Positions 14,201-28,658 of a stretch of 64,000 bases of DNA are shown piece by piece (position 1 is the stretch's first letter; each line of letters opens with the position of its first letter). Under the pieces are notes generated by a model. The model ran no database searches. It saw only the letters and a program-made list of their open reading frames with translations, and was not told where the DNA came from. The translations under genes were made by a program, and so were the position numbers. Origin of the DNA: Glandiceps talaboti (taxonomy: Eukaryota; Hemichordata; Enteropneusta; Spengelidae); contig NC_135551.1 of the NCBI RefSeq assembly GCF_964340395.1, positions 7,820,379 to 7,884,378 of the forward strand. The letters are read 5' to 3'.

Positions 14201-15117
14201 ACACACTTGTTCTAAAGTACTAAATACATATAAAAAGAAGAGTAAGTGCCATAAATACAATATAATACACTGAGTGTCAGATTAGTTGAGAATTAAAAAA
14301 TTGCATCATCGCACCACTTTTATGTCCTGACCAGAAATAATTTTCTTTTTGCCTTAACCATAGCTTCTTTCCAATAACTTTTAAAGGTATACATATTTTT
14401 CTTTGAAAGGGAGGGGGGCTGTTGGTAGCAAGAATGGGGGAATTTTTTTACTGCACAACAAACTATATATGTTGTATTCTACTTAACACTACAAGTTTTC
14501 TGAGATGTAAGAAAAATGATGGACAAGTGATCGAGTTCTTCAAATAATTTGAAATGATTTCTTTGATGGTTACCATAAAACCATGACATCATTTCATTAT
14601 TGATACGATGTATCATTCCAGTGATTCTTCATCAAAAATAAATTTGTAAAAGGCAACTTTCAGAAATTTAGAATTTCAATTCCTGAGAATTTGGAGGGAA
14701 AATATTGTTGGGTAATAGCTGACAGGCTACAATACTGAACAAACGATAATGTGTGGAAGATTTACATACATGAATACAAAATGACCTGAAATGACACCAA
14801 ACGGTACAAGATTTCAATACAAGTGAGACCCTGAGGTTATCTCATCAATTTATTTAGGGTTAAAATGATTAGTTTTTTAATAATTTCTGCTAAATCTTTG
14901 TCAACTATGATGTGTAAGAAAGTATGAATTGTACACGTCAGCCTGGAGGAACGGAACAATTTATTAAATTGTAATAGAGAATGCCTAGAAGTTAGTCAAA
15001 TAAAAACAGACGAATCCTTGATTTTCAAAATTTTCATCTACAGTTACATGACTGATAATGTTCTGTTAACTTGAATAACAAGGCAAAAGCTAGTCAGAAT
15101 GATAGGAAACCCTTTAA

Positions 15118-15437
15118 AGTGGTCATATGGATGATAACTGGGTATTTATTTCGGATTTTTAATTCATAAAACATGGCTTCATGGCTTCCTACTTGAAAAA
15201 TCAACATGAAACAATATATATACCAAGTCCTTGTTTGTAACTCAATAAAATGGCAAAAGACTGATAAGTGTGTAAAATGTTTGTCATTGTACTTTGCAGT
15301 TTTTTTTTCAATGTATTGAGTTACAAACACAGACTTCGTCAATGTTGTTTAACGTTGATTTTTTAAGTAGGAAGCCATGATAAAACTGTTTATTAAAGAG
15401 CGAAAATAAAGACCCGATCATAATCCATATGGCCACT
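15118..15437. mobile_element. TTAA-flanked MITE with long inverted repeats
   Basis: TTAA flanks both ends (15114-15117 and 15438-15441). The termini read AGTGGTCATATGG and CCATATGGCCACT. Inverted similarity continues inwards through CATGGCTTCCTACTT and TTTGTAACTCAATA blocks, giving arms of about 130-150 bp around a short centre. TTAA targets are typical of piggyBac and Kolobok transposons. No transposase is encoded. Confidence 0.75.
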
Positions 15438-16139
15438 TTAAGTTGAGTTTTTGTTGAGATGGTCCAGTTTTCATTTGTTACATGTATATGGTAAATGTTA
15501 TTGAATAATTCATTTAAAGTTACATGTATATGCTTTCTTTAGAGAAAAACAGAAATAAGAGAAATGAACTCCTTATACTTAGTGAATCACGACATACTTC
15601 TAAAATTGTTATTTTCACAAATCACGACACTCTTAACGTCACTAATTTCACACAAATGACCATAATACTCAAGATAACGTCTTCCCCCATTTCTACCTCT
15701 TAACACAATTTCTCCTTTTGTGTTATTATTGGCCTTGTGGGTGTCGTTCACCTCCCACTAAGAACTTAAAGTCATTGACACCTTGCGGTTGTCAGTCGGC
15801 ATATTGACAAAAAGTTCAACACAATAGACTATCTAATTGTCATGTGTTATTATCAAAAACAAATACTTGACGCAGTGACGACTTTACCCAGTCAAGTTAA
15901 CAATACTACTGTTTTGTGATGACGTCGCCTTATCTCATCCAAACAACACACCTGTTGTACCCAGTTACCGTGTCAACCCCTTTCACCTCCCTTTCTCCAA
16001 GAGATAAATCGTGCATCAAACGATCCCAAAATCACCATCTTCCCCTAGAATAGCTTTCTTCCTGTATACAATCAATTGTTAACATCTGCCTGTATTTGTT
16101 AGTGTTACTGGGTTCACTGAACTTCACGTACGGCATCAA

Positions 16140-16930
16140 TCAATACTTCAGACAGTCTAAGCCAGGAAGTAACTGCACCACTTCATTTACAAACCACAGA
16201 CGGGAAAATTACAGTCTCCTTATTGCAATATATAGAATAGTCTTTCAAGTTTATGAAAATTTAGCACATTTAATTAGTTTACAAAAAAAAAAAAAAGTTG
16301 GTAGAAATCCACACAAGAGAACACGACGGAAGTACCTACACCACTTTATCTATCTGCAAACGACAAATTGCAGTTCCCTAATTTCAATTTAATGAAGCCT
16401 TTTTAAGTTCAACCACTTTTGATGATAGACTTCACAGTTTTGTTACTTACAGCACTTCATTTTGAGGCCAGACAGAAAAATTTTCGTTCCCTAATTTCAG
16501 TCTTTTAATTTTCATAAAATTTTGCAAGTTCAACCAATTTCTAACTAAAATTTGATGGAATCAGAATTTCCAGTAAAGAACACTAACCCAGAAAGTAACT
16601 ACACTATAAGTAGTTTACTATTGTATTTGCACCGCAACTGAGAGAATATTGCAACAAAAAATACAGTCCCGTAACTTCATCTTTTTAAATTTTATGACAA
16701 TTTGGCACATTTAATTACAGAAGAAGTTGCTGGAAATCCAATGAAGACAACAGTAAGTTGAGACGTATCTTTGTATCTTAACAATGTCACTTGCAGACCA
16801 GAGATAGATTATCCTGACAAAATACTGCCTTCTAATTATATGACATTATTTTTGCAAGGTTAGTCCGTGTTCACTAAAAAGTTGATGGAAATCCAAAGTA
16901 CATGGGAATTGTGCAGTCACTATTTCTAGT
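16140..16930. repeat. Old tandem array of about 200 bp, about four units
   Basis: Repeated blocks include CAGGAAGTAACTGCACCACT, CAGTCCC-TAACTTCA, AATTT-GCACATTTAATTA and GTTGGTAGAAATCCA. Divergence is high, so unit borders are approximate. Confidence 0.5.
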
Positions 16931-17231
16931 GAAATGAAATCAGGATATGCTGAAAATTACAAAATTTATCACATGAAGTCCTTTTACGTCCATAGGGGCA
17001 CATGTACTAATATTATGATCAAAATCATTCATAGATCCTGCATGTATATTAAAAGTCTTAACCACACACAGACCATCATCCCGTCTGTAACTGACATTAT
17101 AATAAGGTATTTATGGTCCCTCCTCCCCCGCATGAAAGTATTTAGGGTCATGTCATTATCAATTCTATAAGGGAATCAATTAACACCTTTCATCACACAT
17201 GTATTGGTCTGAATGCCAATGTGGTCTGCAG

Positions 17232-17452
17232 ACCATGTCTGGTCAAAGTCCCTCAATCAGCACAAAAAGTTGTTCATCCAATCAGTGAACCCTGTGTTAT
17301 AATGATGTGAACAGTGTATAACTATGATGATAAGTAGGTCCTGAACTGACAAATATACTGGTACCATATTTGATAACTGTCCCAATAAACATTAACTTTA
17401 TGAGGGACTGTGTTATTGGTTAGAATTTTGTAACAAAGACATGATGTTAATG

Positions 17453-17507
<55 letters not shown>

Positions 17508-17610
17508 ATGAATTTTGGCATCTCATGCATCTCAGGACTTCTTGAGTAAGGACTTTGACTACTGTGAGTGGAGGTGTAAATGGTAACGATACTGTATAGG
17601 AACTAAACTA
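17232..17610. mobile_element. Dispersed element family C, copy 1, carrying a TG microsatellite
   Basis: It runs from ACCATGTCTGGTCAAAGTCC to GGAACTAAACTA. It is clearly similar over its length to 32867-33215. Short inverted ends (TGGTCAAAGTCC and GGACTTTGAC) suggest a non-autonomous DNA transposon. A TG run occupies 17455-17507. Confidence 0.6.
17455..17507. repeat. TG microsatellite
   Basis: 53 bp of perfect TG repeat inside family C copy 1. Confidence 0.97.
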
Positions 17611-20600
17611 CACATATACATGACAGTGAATGCATTTTAGCTAAATGCAAAATACGACATTCATAGTCTAGTAATAATTCATGTACTACTTAGTGTTCCT
17701 GTTAAGGATGGTAAATAAACAATTTATATTTACCTGAGTTCTCCAGATATTTTACGAGAACTCTCCACCAATATATTACTATGGTACGAGGTATGGAAAT
17801 CTATGTTTAACCAAATTCCTTCGAAAATCGAAAATTGTATAAAATGGGGCCCCTTTTAGACTTTTTATCTCTAAAAATACAGCACCCATTTTAGACCAAA
17901 GGGCGAAAAACCCTACCCAAAAAATGTGGCACATATATGTATACCCAAAAGCCAGGAGTACATCCCCCCCCCCCCCCCCCCCCCCCCCCCATGCATTTTA
18001 TTGAAACTCGGTCACTTCATAATCTGGTATAATTCACTTACTTTCATTTGCATTGTATTATGTTTTTGTTTTTTTTTAAATTGAAATCATACTCTGAACC
18101 TACCTGTATTATATTGCTAGCATATGGTAACAGACTTTACAAGAAAACTTATTACATCAAATTGTTTTCTAGAGGCAAAATAAAATTATTTCAAAGGTTT
18201 TTGCGTGTATTTGTTTTCAAATATTATACATTGGTGTACAATATGTACTTTATATATTACAGTTTGGATTGTTTTTCTAACATATGTGTAAATATTATAT
18301 TGCCTTTGATAGAATCGTGTTACGTGTAGGTGTTTCTCGGAAATAGTACAAAGCACATGTGATCTAAGTATGGTACATGTGTATGTGTGGGTGTGTACAA
18401 GGTTTTACAGCTAATTTTAGATTTGATCCCATTTTTTCTCTGAACCTGTAGTTTACATACACATATTATACAGATGTACAGGTAATAAAAGACTTCCTTT
18501 ATGTAGTTGCTTTTCTAAACCAAATCCCCAGGAGAAACACTGTTTACACCTCCGTTGACACCTATAATACTTTGCACACATACACAGTCAAAAGAGGATA
18601 ACCAAAAAAGTGTTTTACTAAATAATCGCCATCTTACGGAAGAAATCACCATGGACCAATTTATATGAAAATGAAAGTAGCTAGCATCAACCAAATACTT
18701 ATAGTCAAGAGAGTTTACCTGAAGATGACAACATCGTTATTCACTAGAACTTATATCAAGCTAAGATAGCCAAGTTTTTGAAAAACTGTCAAGTTTTTTT
18801 TTTTTTAAAAACGAACTTAGTTGTATAAAAGTTTGTTCCTAGTCCCTTTGATATCATTAGAGAAATTTGATATTTTCTCCATCTTGTTTTTATGGAAACC
18901 ATCCAGCTATTATTTTCCTAGTCTAGTGCTATCCTTCATCAAATCTCAAGATCTCTCTTTACATGATTTCTCATTTTAAAGATGAGGTTAGAGAAGATTC
19001 GATAGTACATCACATTAAATGGCATCCAGGTTACCCATTATAGCATACATGCAATGTTTGGCGGCCATTTTGAATTAAAGACTTAGTAATTTTATTTTTC
19101 TTCCTTATTTTAACTGAGAATAGGTAAAAAAAAAAGTAGTTTTTTTATGAACGTAACAACAAAATTTTCAGACTTGTACTTCTGAGGCACAAACCGTTTT
19201 ATCTTGTTATTGTTCTACAATGTTGTAAATCACCTTATAATATCCTTGTTGTCCTGAATGACAACATCTGTAAGTCATTTGCCGCAAAGCATGCTGGGAT
19301 TTGTCATAACTTGACAAGTACTGTGTATAGAGTACAAGGGGTATGAGTGTAAACTGTTGACTCAGTGGTTTTGCTATGCCAGGAATCACAGCTTACACAG
19401 TGACGTGTCCTGTCAGTCACCTATGAATTTATTACAGCTGATTCAATTTCACTTCATCCCTGTATATCACTAAAGCCATGACTCATGTGTGTTGGTAGGA
19501 AACTCTTGGCACCCATTAAATCTTAACTACTTTATTTCTGAAATGATTTCAAGTGAAAAGATAGGCATGATTGATTTTATCGTCTGTCCTCAGTTTCCAT
19601 AGTTTTTGTCATTGTTTATGATTTGTTTGTATATCTCTTATCCTAAAAATCGCTGGTGATCTCACATCTTGTAAAAAAGACAAAACCACTGGGAGTAAAG
19701 GTTAATGCCTCCGATTGATTACAATCCCCCCCTTTATCGAACTCTAATCGTAGTTTACTACCCCAGCTACATTTTTGTGGACCCCAGATGTATGCACTGC
19801 ACGTCACCATGGGAACAGTGTGTAAAGATTTCATGGTGGTCAATACTTGTAGTGGTAAATGTGACATAATGGTCAGCCCAATTGTTTTCAAATATCAGTG
19901 GTTGATGTCTAACTGTCTATCTCCCCGCTTTAATGAGCTCTCTGTATCACCACAAATCGAACCTCGACACGTACCTTTCACAACCTCACCCAAACTACCT
20001 TGATTGTCAGTAATACAGAGTGAAAACAGTGAATGCTGTCGCTATGACAATACGATGTTATAGATCATGTTGGGACATATCACCAAACAAGTACTGCTGA
20101 GATGAGAATAGATGGGTTTTTGCAAAGTAAGGTTGAGTGACGCCTTAACAGGAAGGAAGTGTGACCACAAATATGTAGGCAATGAATAGCTGGCCTGACC
20201 ACAGATAATTCTATCACGTTTCACACTTAGTGTGCGGCAGTTAAAACCATCCAATCAACTTAGTCAATTCTTTAGACCAACTTTCCATGTATTTATTATG
20301 TTCATCAACCCAATTACACATAACTGCTGACCAGACAAAGTTTATTTCACTTTTGGGCCCCGTGGTCAAATTCTCTTACGCTCGGTTGCGGTAATTGGCG
20401 TCCCTGGTATGCAAATACATTGGACATGACGCCAGTTGCACAAAGCCATTCGATTCACGTGACGTATTAATAAACTACCCCATGGGGCGTTTTGTGATCA
20501 GATTCCCACAGTGTCGGTCAGAATAATGGTGTTACAGAGGCCGGGTTAAAACCACAGAGAATTTATGTCTTAAGGTATTACCATAGAGTATAGTGTAAAC

Positions 20601-20849
20601 CAGTCAAACCAGAATTATAATGTGTGAAGAAAAGTCAACAATTGAATGGCAATTACAAAGCAACATTGGTTAGTTTGTGGTTTCTTATCACCAAATAATG
20701 AAGAAGTAGTGAGAAAACTACTGATGCAGTAACGATTTACAAGTTATGGATGACAAGTTATAGATGGAATGTCCGTTGTTACTCTGTAACGTAAAGCTGG
20801 TTAGAGCATACTCATAGTAACAAAATACAGGGTTATTGACCTATATACC

Positions 20850-21870
20850 TGGTATGGTATCCATGGCTGTTGACAAGACCAGTGGCTAAAATTACCAAAT
20901 ACAGATTAGGTTTGTTGGCTATCGATGTTAGTTAACTAAAAAGATATTGCAGGCATACAGTACATTGCTATATTTGTGTACTACAGTGGCCACCCAACCC
21001 TTACCTGATAGAGGTATAATTGATAGGTGTTGTCAAGACCATTAAAAAAAATACAGATGTGTGGTTTTTACTAACTTTAGCTACCAATGTTGGTTGACCA
21101 AATGTTATTCCAGCAAACATCTGCAATAGCCATGGCAACCACACCTAGTAAAGGATTGTTGTCGAGATCGTTGGCTAAAATTATCAACATACAAACTGTA
21201 TTTTAGCTATCATTATTGTTGATTGACCAAAAGTTTTTTCCAGGCATAGATTGCAAATTAGCAAACCCATAGATGGCTGTTGAAGAGATCAGTGTAGCCT
21301 ATGATTTGTAGACTAGAGAACGGAACGGTAGTGAAAATTCAAAAATTCAAAACGTCAGTAAGGATAGTGGAATAGTGTACATAGTGAATCAGATAGGCTT
21401 TTAAGTTTACAGGTAGGCTATTAAGACCAGTAGTTAAAATAACCAATACACAGAAATGTGCTGGTTTACAAATGTTAATTGTTATTGCAGACCTGGATTA
21501 CTATCACCTGCAATAGCTAACCTATCATATACCTGGTGAAAGTAGTAATGGCTGATCATTGGCTATTACAATCCCAGTACCTGGTGAAAATAATCACAAT
21601 ACATTATGGTTGTTGGTTGACATGATAACTGTCAATTGTCCGGTAGATTGCAATCACCTGCAATATCTTAAGTCTCGTACTATCCTTTATCAAGATCTCT
21701 CTTTACCACGTTGATATCCAGACTAGTAGAAATAACTAGTTATACCTGGTAAAATATCAATAAATGTTGTGAAGATCAGTGGTTAATTAAAATAACCAAA
21801 ATACAGAATTATGGTGGTTGACAAAAAAGCTATCAATGGCAAAGATTGCTAGCACCAGCATACAATGACT
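20850..21870. repeat. Degenerate tandem array of about 130 bp
   Basis: Blocks such as GTTGACAAGACCAGTGGCTA, AAAATTACCAAATACAGA, GGTTGACCAAA-GTT and GCAATAGCCATGG recur at about 20868, 21027, 21157, 21281, 21425 and 21765. Divergence is large, so the array is old. Confidence 0.6.
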
Positions 21871-22299
21871 GGTTCACATGTGGTGTTAACATAGCATAAA
21901 TCATTAAATGGCTATTCTTTCACACCATAAACTATCTAGGACAGAGTTACCACAATGGTTAGCATTCACCTAGGGAGAACTGGATGGTAGGGTGCCACCC
22001 ATAGTTTAGTGACCTTGGCCCAAATTGGTCTAAACTGTATCAAACATTAGATATAGTAGGTACGTGTGTTGTCAGACAACTGCTATGTTATCACTCTCCA
22101 TGTACATACAAACCTTTCATGCAGGTCTATACTGTACAAGTGTCATCAAAACCTGTTAACCAAATTTACAAATGTACACATTTACTGAAACCTGCACAGA
22201 AATAGCCATTTCGACAATATAGAGCTCCTCCAAAACCTATTTGTTGAGAATTAATTTATTTGTGAAGTGGGTTTAGGAGGTAAAATCTACTGCAGTTCA

Positions 22300-22565
22300 A
22301 TCAGGCATGGCACACTGCATTTTACTGAACTCCTAAAAAAGTATGGTACAAGGTGAGAAAACCTACACAAGTTTTATCAGATTCCAACCCCCCTCCCTCC
22401 CCCTCCAAAATTATGATATAAGGTACGGAAATCTAAGCAGGTTTTACCAGATTTCACCCCTCCCCCTCAAAAATAATGATGGATAGTATAGAAATCCATA
22501 TGTATTTTACCAGAACCCCCCCCCCCCCCCCCCTAATCCTTAACCCCCCCCCCCCCCCCCCCCCA
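22300..22565. repeat. Tandem 70-bp-type units and poly-C tracts
   Basis: Three units share ATGGTA-AAGGTA-GGAAATC and TTTTACCAGATTCC and end in pyrimidine runs. C tracts occupy 22516-22533 and about 22544-22564. The unit belongs to the same dispersed family as the 34.3-kb array and single copies near 1350, 6080, 17700, 27250 and 36480. Another long C tract is at about 17966-17990. Confidence 0.6.
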
Positions 22566-23305
22566 ACCATAACAATAACACTAGGAGTGGTTCCATGAGT
22601 GAAACATGGATCCTGCATATTGGCTAAAATAGCTTATATTTATTCTGGTAGGCATAAGTCTAGTCATAACATATACCTATTCTGAACTCTGTTGAGGACA
22701 TTTATGTCAAACTGTGTGCCCTCTAATAACACACAAAATTGTTGTTGGTCAAAATTGTAACAAATGGGGTTCTCCTAATTAAGTCATCACACAGTACTGC
22801 CTTTATAGGGAACACCAAATTTTGGTTGGTAACAAATATTGCAGTGTCAGCAGCTTAGAAGGAATACTGATAGCTGATTGGTCAAAAACATAGTCAAACT
22901 ACAAATCCATCCAGATAAACTGGAGATGACTGTTTTTGGTATAGTCTACTCAGTATGTTGTATATGCGCTACGATCACTTTGATCATCTCAACTATTATG
23001 TAACCATATTTTCAAATGGATTTCTCTAGCACAGTGTTTCTGTTTTTACCACCACTAACAGCCTTTATAGTTTAATGTTATTGGAGCATTGATATAAATA
23101 TGATGACATTATCGCATCCCGGTATAAAACGAGACTACACATGACTTACTTTCAAACTAGAGGTTGAGTTTGTAGTAAACTGAACGAGGTAACCAATTAC
23201 GACCACCTCTCAATGTGTGATGGATTACTACTGACATGCACTGTTCACCCTTTCCCCAGCAGGATCGAGGTTTAGCTAGATTTCAGTAAATTTTGTCTGT
23301 TTGAC

Positions 23306-23522
<217 letters not shown>

Positions 23523-24929
23523 AAGAATGGAAAACGACTACACGTAAACTAACCAATCTATTTATAGCAGTAAACCAAGATTGGAATCACGAAGGCATAA
23601 ATGGTAGCTAGACTCAAATCCCAAGCCAGATATCTCCTATAAACACTTTATATAACTGATTACAAATCAATGGTAACACCCACCTACATTTCAGTAAGAC
23701 ATCAAAATATTTTGGGACTGATCAGATTTGTTTTGACTGAAAACAAACCAAGTGTATTGACCCCCCTGACCCCACATTATAAGACATTCAAAGTTCAATC
23801 CTGGAACAACCAGATGTATTTGTAACAACAAACAAACAAACAACCAATTAACTGCTACCCCATCTATATTTTGACAAAGATATCACATTATCCACACAAA
23901 ACTGCAAACTGGCACAGGGTCAACCTATTTTAGCGAAAAACAAGAAACCATGACGTCATTTGATACACTGTTTTTGGAATGTTTACAAAATGTTCTGTGC
24001 CCAATTTGATAAAAATAACTACACCTTCCCAAGCTGTTTACACGACCTGTTTTCATAACCTGTTTTCCCAAGTGTAAACTAACTACCTGTAGTAGTAACA
24101 AATCACAAACACAAAGTGACAGGGTTACCGTGAAAACCATAGACTAGTGTAGTCTCGTTATTATGTAAAACAATAACATCATCTTTCAACCTTAAGGGGC
24201 AATGTGGTCAACACAGTAAGTGACTGTGGTTATTGGACGTTTGCCTAGAGTACATTCCATAGACCAAACAGTGGTGTGCATGAACATGTGACTGCTGACG
24301 GCATGTACAGTTGTAATACTGTAAATCAGTCAATAATCACATCTACAGGTATTGGCAGAGATTCTGTATTCTGGAAGTTGAACGTCAAATCCGAGGAAAC
24401 GTTAGTACCCGACCTTTCAATCTGGCAAAAAAATACAATACGATATGTTATCTACATAATTACCATAGTGATTACATTTGAACAGATACCTGTGATTTAA
24501 TACATGTTGTGTGTGCATGCATATTCTAGGTACAATATTTTCGCTGTAAACACCATACCAAACATCATTGCATACCTGTATGTACATGTAAATGAACGCG
24601 AGAATGTGTTTGAAGTTCACGAACTCATGTGAGCGCAGAGTTATATTTTTACAAAATTTACTATTTTTGGATAGACATGTAACAATAGCAGAACGCCATC
24701 ACTCTTGAGTGCCTGTGTTGGTACTCCAGATATTTGCACTCATGCAATGCTTGCAGTGTTTTCTGCTACACTTTCACTCGCTTTCATTTATGATAAGTAC
24801 AACCGCAGAGAACACCACGCGCCCTATTGCAAATATCCCAAGTACATCATACTGGCATTTACGAATCATAAACTTATCTGTGTCTTTTCAAGATTCTCAA
24901 AAGATCAGTTTTTGACATATCTGGCTGAT

Positions 24930-24990
24930 AACCTAAAGCATGGAAGTATAACCCAGTGGGTTATAGTTATACTTCCATGCCTAAAGCTTT
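24930..24990. repeat. Near-perfect hairpin
   Basis: TAAAGCATGGAAGTATAACC is followed by its inverted form ending CTTCCATGCCTAAAGC, with a loop of a few bases. It may be a small palindromic MITE remnant or an inverted duplication. Confidence 0.6.
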
Positions 24991-25519
24991 GATCTGTTGG
25001 ACCATTGTATACTAGTATATTATTGCTACAAATACATACAGTTTATGTACATGTAACTAAAGCTTAGAATTTAAGCTGTAAAATACCTAGTATTTAGGTA
25101 TATATATGTTTGTCACACTTTAGAGAATAGCTCACATTTTTGGCATATCATAGATACTTCAAATTATTTGTTTTAGTATTTATATAAGTACTGTATGTAT
25201 ACATGTATGCTGAAACTTTTTTCTATTTTAAATTTACATTTATTTCGTCCTTACACAAGTTTTCTGACATCAGTACACAATCTAAACTTTTGCAAACTCA
25301 ATCTGATGTAGCCCCTTGTGGTATGATAGCTGAAAGAATAAAATCTGGAGGAGAAGGGAGGGGAGGAGGAGGGAGGGGTGGGTGGGGGGTATATGAATAT
25401 ACCAAATACCTTTCTTCTAACAATAAACAATTGGTAAAAATGTAATTATATTTGTATCTCATAATTCATGAAGAATCACAAAATGAGGTGAATGTATATG
25501 TGGAGGATGGGGGGGGGGG

Positions 25520-25735
25520 GGTTCAGCCAAAATGAAGGGGAGGGGATGATCAGACAAAATGAAGGGGGAGGGGATGATAAGACAAAATGAAGGGGGAGGA
25601 GATCAGACAAAATGAAGGGGGAGGGGATCAGACAAAATGAAGGGGGAGAGAGGTGATCAGCCAAGATGAAGGGGAGGGGCAGGGTGAACAGCCAAGATGA
25701 AGGGGAGGGGAAGGGTGAACAGCCAAAATGATGTT
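25520..25735. repeat. G-rich minisatellite of about 28 bp
   Basis: About seven units of GATCAGACAAAATGAAGGGG plus GAGGGG variants. Every unit contributes two G runs, and a second G-rich patch lies at 25350-25390. The plus strand has strong G-quadruplex potential. Confidence 0.85.
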
Positions 25736-26632
25736 GTCAAATGAGCCCCTTTGGAATGTATACATTCATATGGTTTATTATTTATTTCATCAGAAATGAA
25801 GTAAATTGATCACTATAAATTATAGATCAGTGATAATAGATAATTCACACCCACACTCTGGAAAGTAGTTTATCATGTATGCCATCAAAAGTGATGTAAA
25901 TTTGTAAGAGCTATTAATAATACATACTACAGTATCAGTTACTTAACACTACTTCCATTTAGTGAACTTAAAAGTTCTTTCAACTTTCCGCATGGAATTC
26001 AAAACATTGATCCATGCTGAGTAGAAAGGAAAAGGAGGCCAAAAAGCAGCAAGGGATGATGGGATAGCTTGAGTTCATTGACCCAGGACGCTGCTTAAGA
26101 TCTCGTTAGGTAGTTAAAGTTGGATGGTAAATTCCGAATGAGGCTTGGTACAGATTATCAGACAAACCGCAGTCTCAATTTTTATGTTGTATTAAGCTGT
26201 GTGACCTTGGGAGTTCAAACTAAGGACACAGGCACACTAAGTCAACCCCTGACAACCTTGAAGTGTTTTAGTTAACTTATAAACGGAAGTCTACTCAGTG
26301 GATAGGTATTCTAACAAAGCAATAGGCATTTCACAGCTATTAGAAATGATATTTTCTATTTTCTATTTTCTGGTGTGGTGCAGTGAATTTATGACGAATA
26401 GTGAAAACCAATGCCCTACTTCTTTGTAGGGGGTAACGTGCATAAGTTACAAAATTGTTTATTTTATGCGATATCACTACACTCCAACCTGCTTATTACA
26501 AACTTTTTTTTAAGTGAACAATTTGTTATAACGAACACTCCTTTATAACCCCCTCTCACTACTAATCTCACATTACATATCAGTTCTTCATTACCATGAA
26601 CATTTGACCACTACCAATATCATCAAACTCAA

Positions 26633-26880
26633 ATGGTTGTAGGTGGCTGAGTGGTTAAACCACTTGCCTCTTACCACTGTGGTTGGCGTTTGAGCCCATT
26701 CAGAGTTTGATTAAATTTACCACGCTGCAAGGAAGAAGAGTGTTTTTCAGTTTGACTCTACCGAACAACGCAGGTTTTCCCCGTGTACTCCGGTTTCATT
26801 CCTGCACTAACATTGAACTTTCCCCCTGTTATTGAGCAATGCCTGTTGGATGGCATGGTTTATAAATAAATAAAAAAAAA
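26633..26880 (+). mobile_element. tRNA-derived SINE, copy 2
   Basis: Box A TGGCTGAGTGG is at 26644-26654 and a degenerate box B, GCGTTTGAGCC, at 26686-26696. The body has CAGTTTGACTCTACCGAAC and CCCCGTGTACTCCGGTTTC, a motif seen in several animal SINE families. It ends in an A-rich ATAAATAAATAAAAA tail. Confidence 0.7.
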
Positions 26881-28658
26881 TGAGAAAACTCCACAATTTA
26901 ATAGGTTCCTATAGTATTGTATACCCACTAAGTATGACACAAAAATGACCTACAAATCCCTTGTTTCCTACTTACTAATCTATTAAAATTATTCTCACTT
27001 TATTTTTCTGATGCGACAATTTCCTGCTGTTTTTCCAGAATTTTTGCATTATTTTTCCAGAATTGTTCACTAACATTTTTTAGAACCTTGGTCATGCATA
27101 ATAAGTGGTCAAATTTGGTAAAAACTTCAGTCTATGATTCTGCATGCATGTAATTTTTATCCAATTTTTGGTAGTGAACCTTGGTACAATGACTGTAATA
27201 CAAGTAGAATATATACGACGTTGTTAGTAGGGTTTTGTTAAGGGTGGTAAGCAGGTAAAATCTACCTGAGTTCTTCTGTCATTTTACCAGGGTTCCCCAC
27301 CAAAATATAGTATAATGTATGGGAAACTATGCCAGTTTGACTATATTTCCCTCTTTCTGTTACCAGGGGTTCCCCAACCTTAGCAAAAACACTGGATGTC
27401 CTAACTACAAGAAATTTTTTTGTTTTTTTTCTGAAAATGTTCGAAGGTTTGTCTCATGTGAGGTATTATCAGTTTACTACACTAGTTTTGATAAAACGTG
27501 ATAGTGATAGTCCTAATAGATAAGTGGAGTGTACTCGTGCATAATGTAGGATTGACAGGAAGTGGACACTGCAATTCTACTAGAGAGGACTGTGTATAAT
27601 AACAAAAACCTTGAAAACACAATAAATCCTTTGTTTTCTATTGTCATTTTATACAGGCTACTTTACCCATGACATTTATGTCACTAAGCTTAATTCAAAA
27701 CATCACTTGTATGGGTTAACTGTGTGACGAAGGAAGTCGAAGTTGACATTACAGGAAAGTGTGACAAATAATCTACCAGCCTAGCATAGTAGTAATTCAA
27801 ACACACTGATCAGTCTGGGTATTCAAACACAATATACCAGTATGTTGATTCACACACACACATCTACTAAATTGACAATGACACACCTTCTTTCCTGATC
27901 TTTCTATTTAGTTTGAAGGACATAAACGCCGATCACAATTTGCTTCTGGCTGTCAGTAATTTATCACTTGTTTATTGCAAAATTGAGCACACTGTATTCT
28001 CCCCCCCTCCCTCCCCTCCCCCCATGCCATGCTGTCATGCTTGCTATGGTACACAAGTTCCAAATTAAAACAACACCATATCACTGCAACACCGCTATCG
28101 TGTTCCAAGTAGTAAAGATGGCCTGATGAATAGAGTAGAAGTTAAAGCTTAAAACACTTGATAAAATTGAGCACACTGTACCCCCTCCCCCTTCCCTCTC
28201 CCTCCCAGCAAGCCTGGAATATACTCAGTATACTGTCATAGTCCCCATATCTGGTAGGTAATTTTTAATGCCCCACTGTCTTGAATTGCAAATCCAGATA
28301 ACACTTTAAAGCACTTGTTAAGTACTGCAAAAATTGTGCACACTGTCTGTATACATTTGTACTCTCCAACTCTTCAAGCCTGGAATCCATCCATTCCTGT
28401 TCCCCATGGTACATTGTATGTAAGCAGTGATTTTGGTACCTAGAATTTGGGATCCCTGGTATACTATTAGAAGGGGCAAACCTGGCAAAATGTGCATAGA
28501 TTTCCATATTTGGTACCATGGTGTTGGCAGGGATCGTTCGTAATATACTTGGAGAGCTCAGCTAATCTGTACAAATTTAACTCCCTCAATATAAACACTG
28601 ACTGTCTAGAACGAAAACACAATGTTTTGTGTAGGGTCTATGGTTGTAGCTAAGAATC

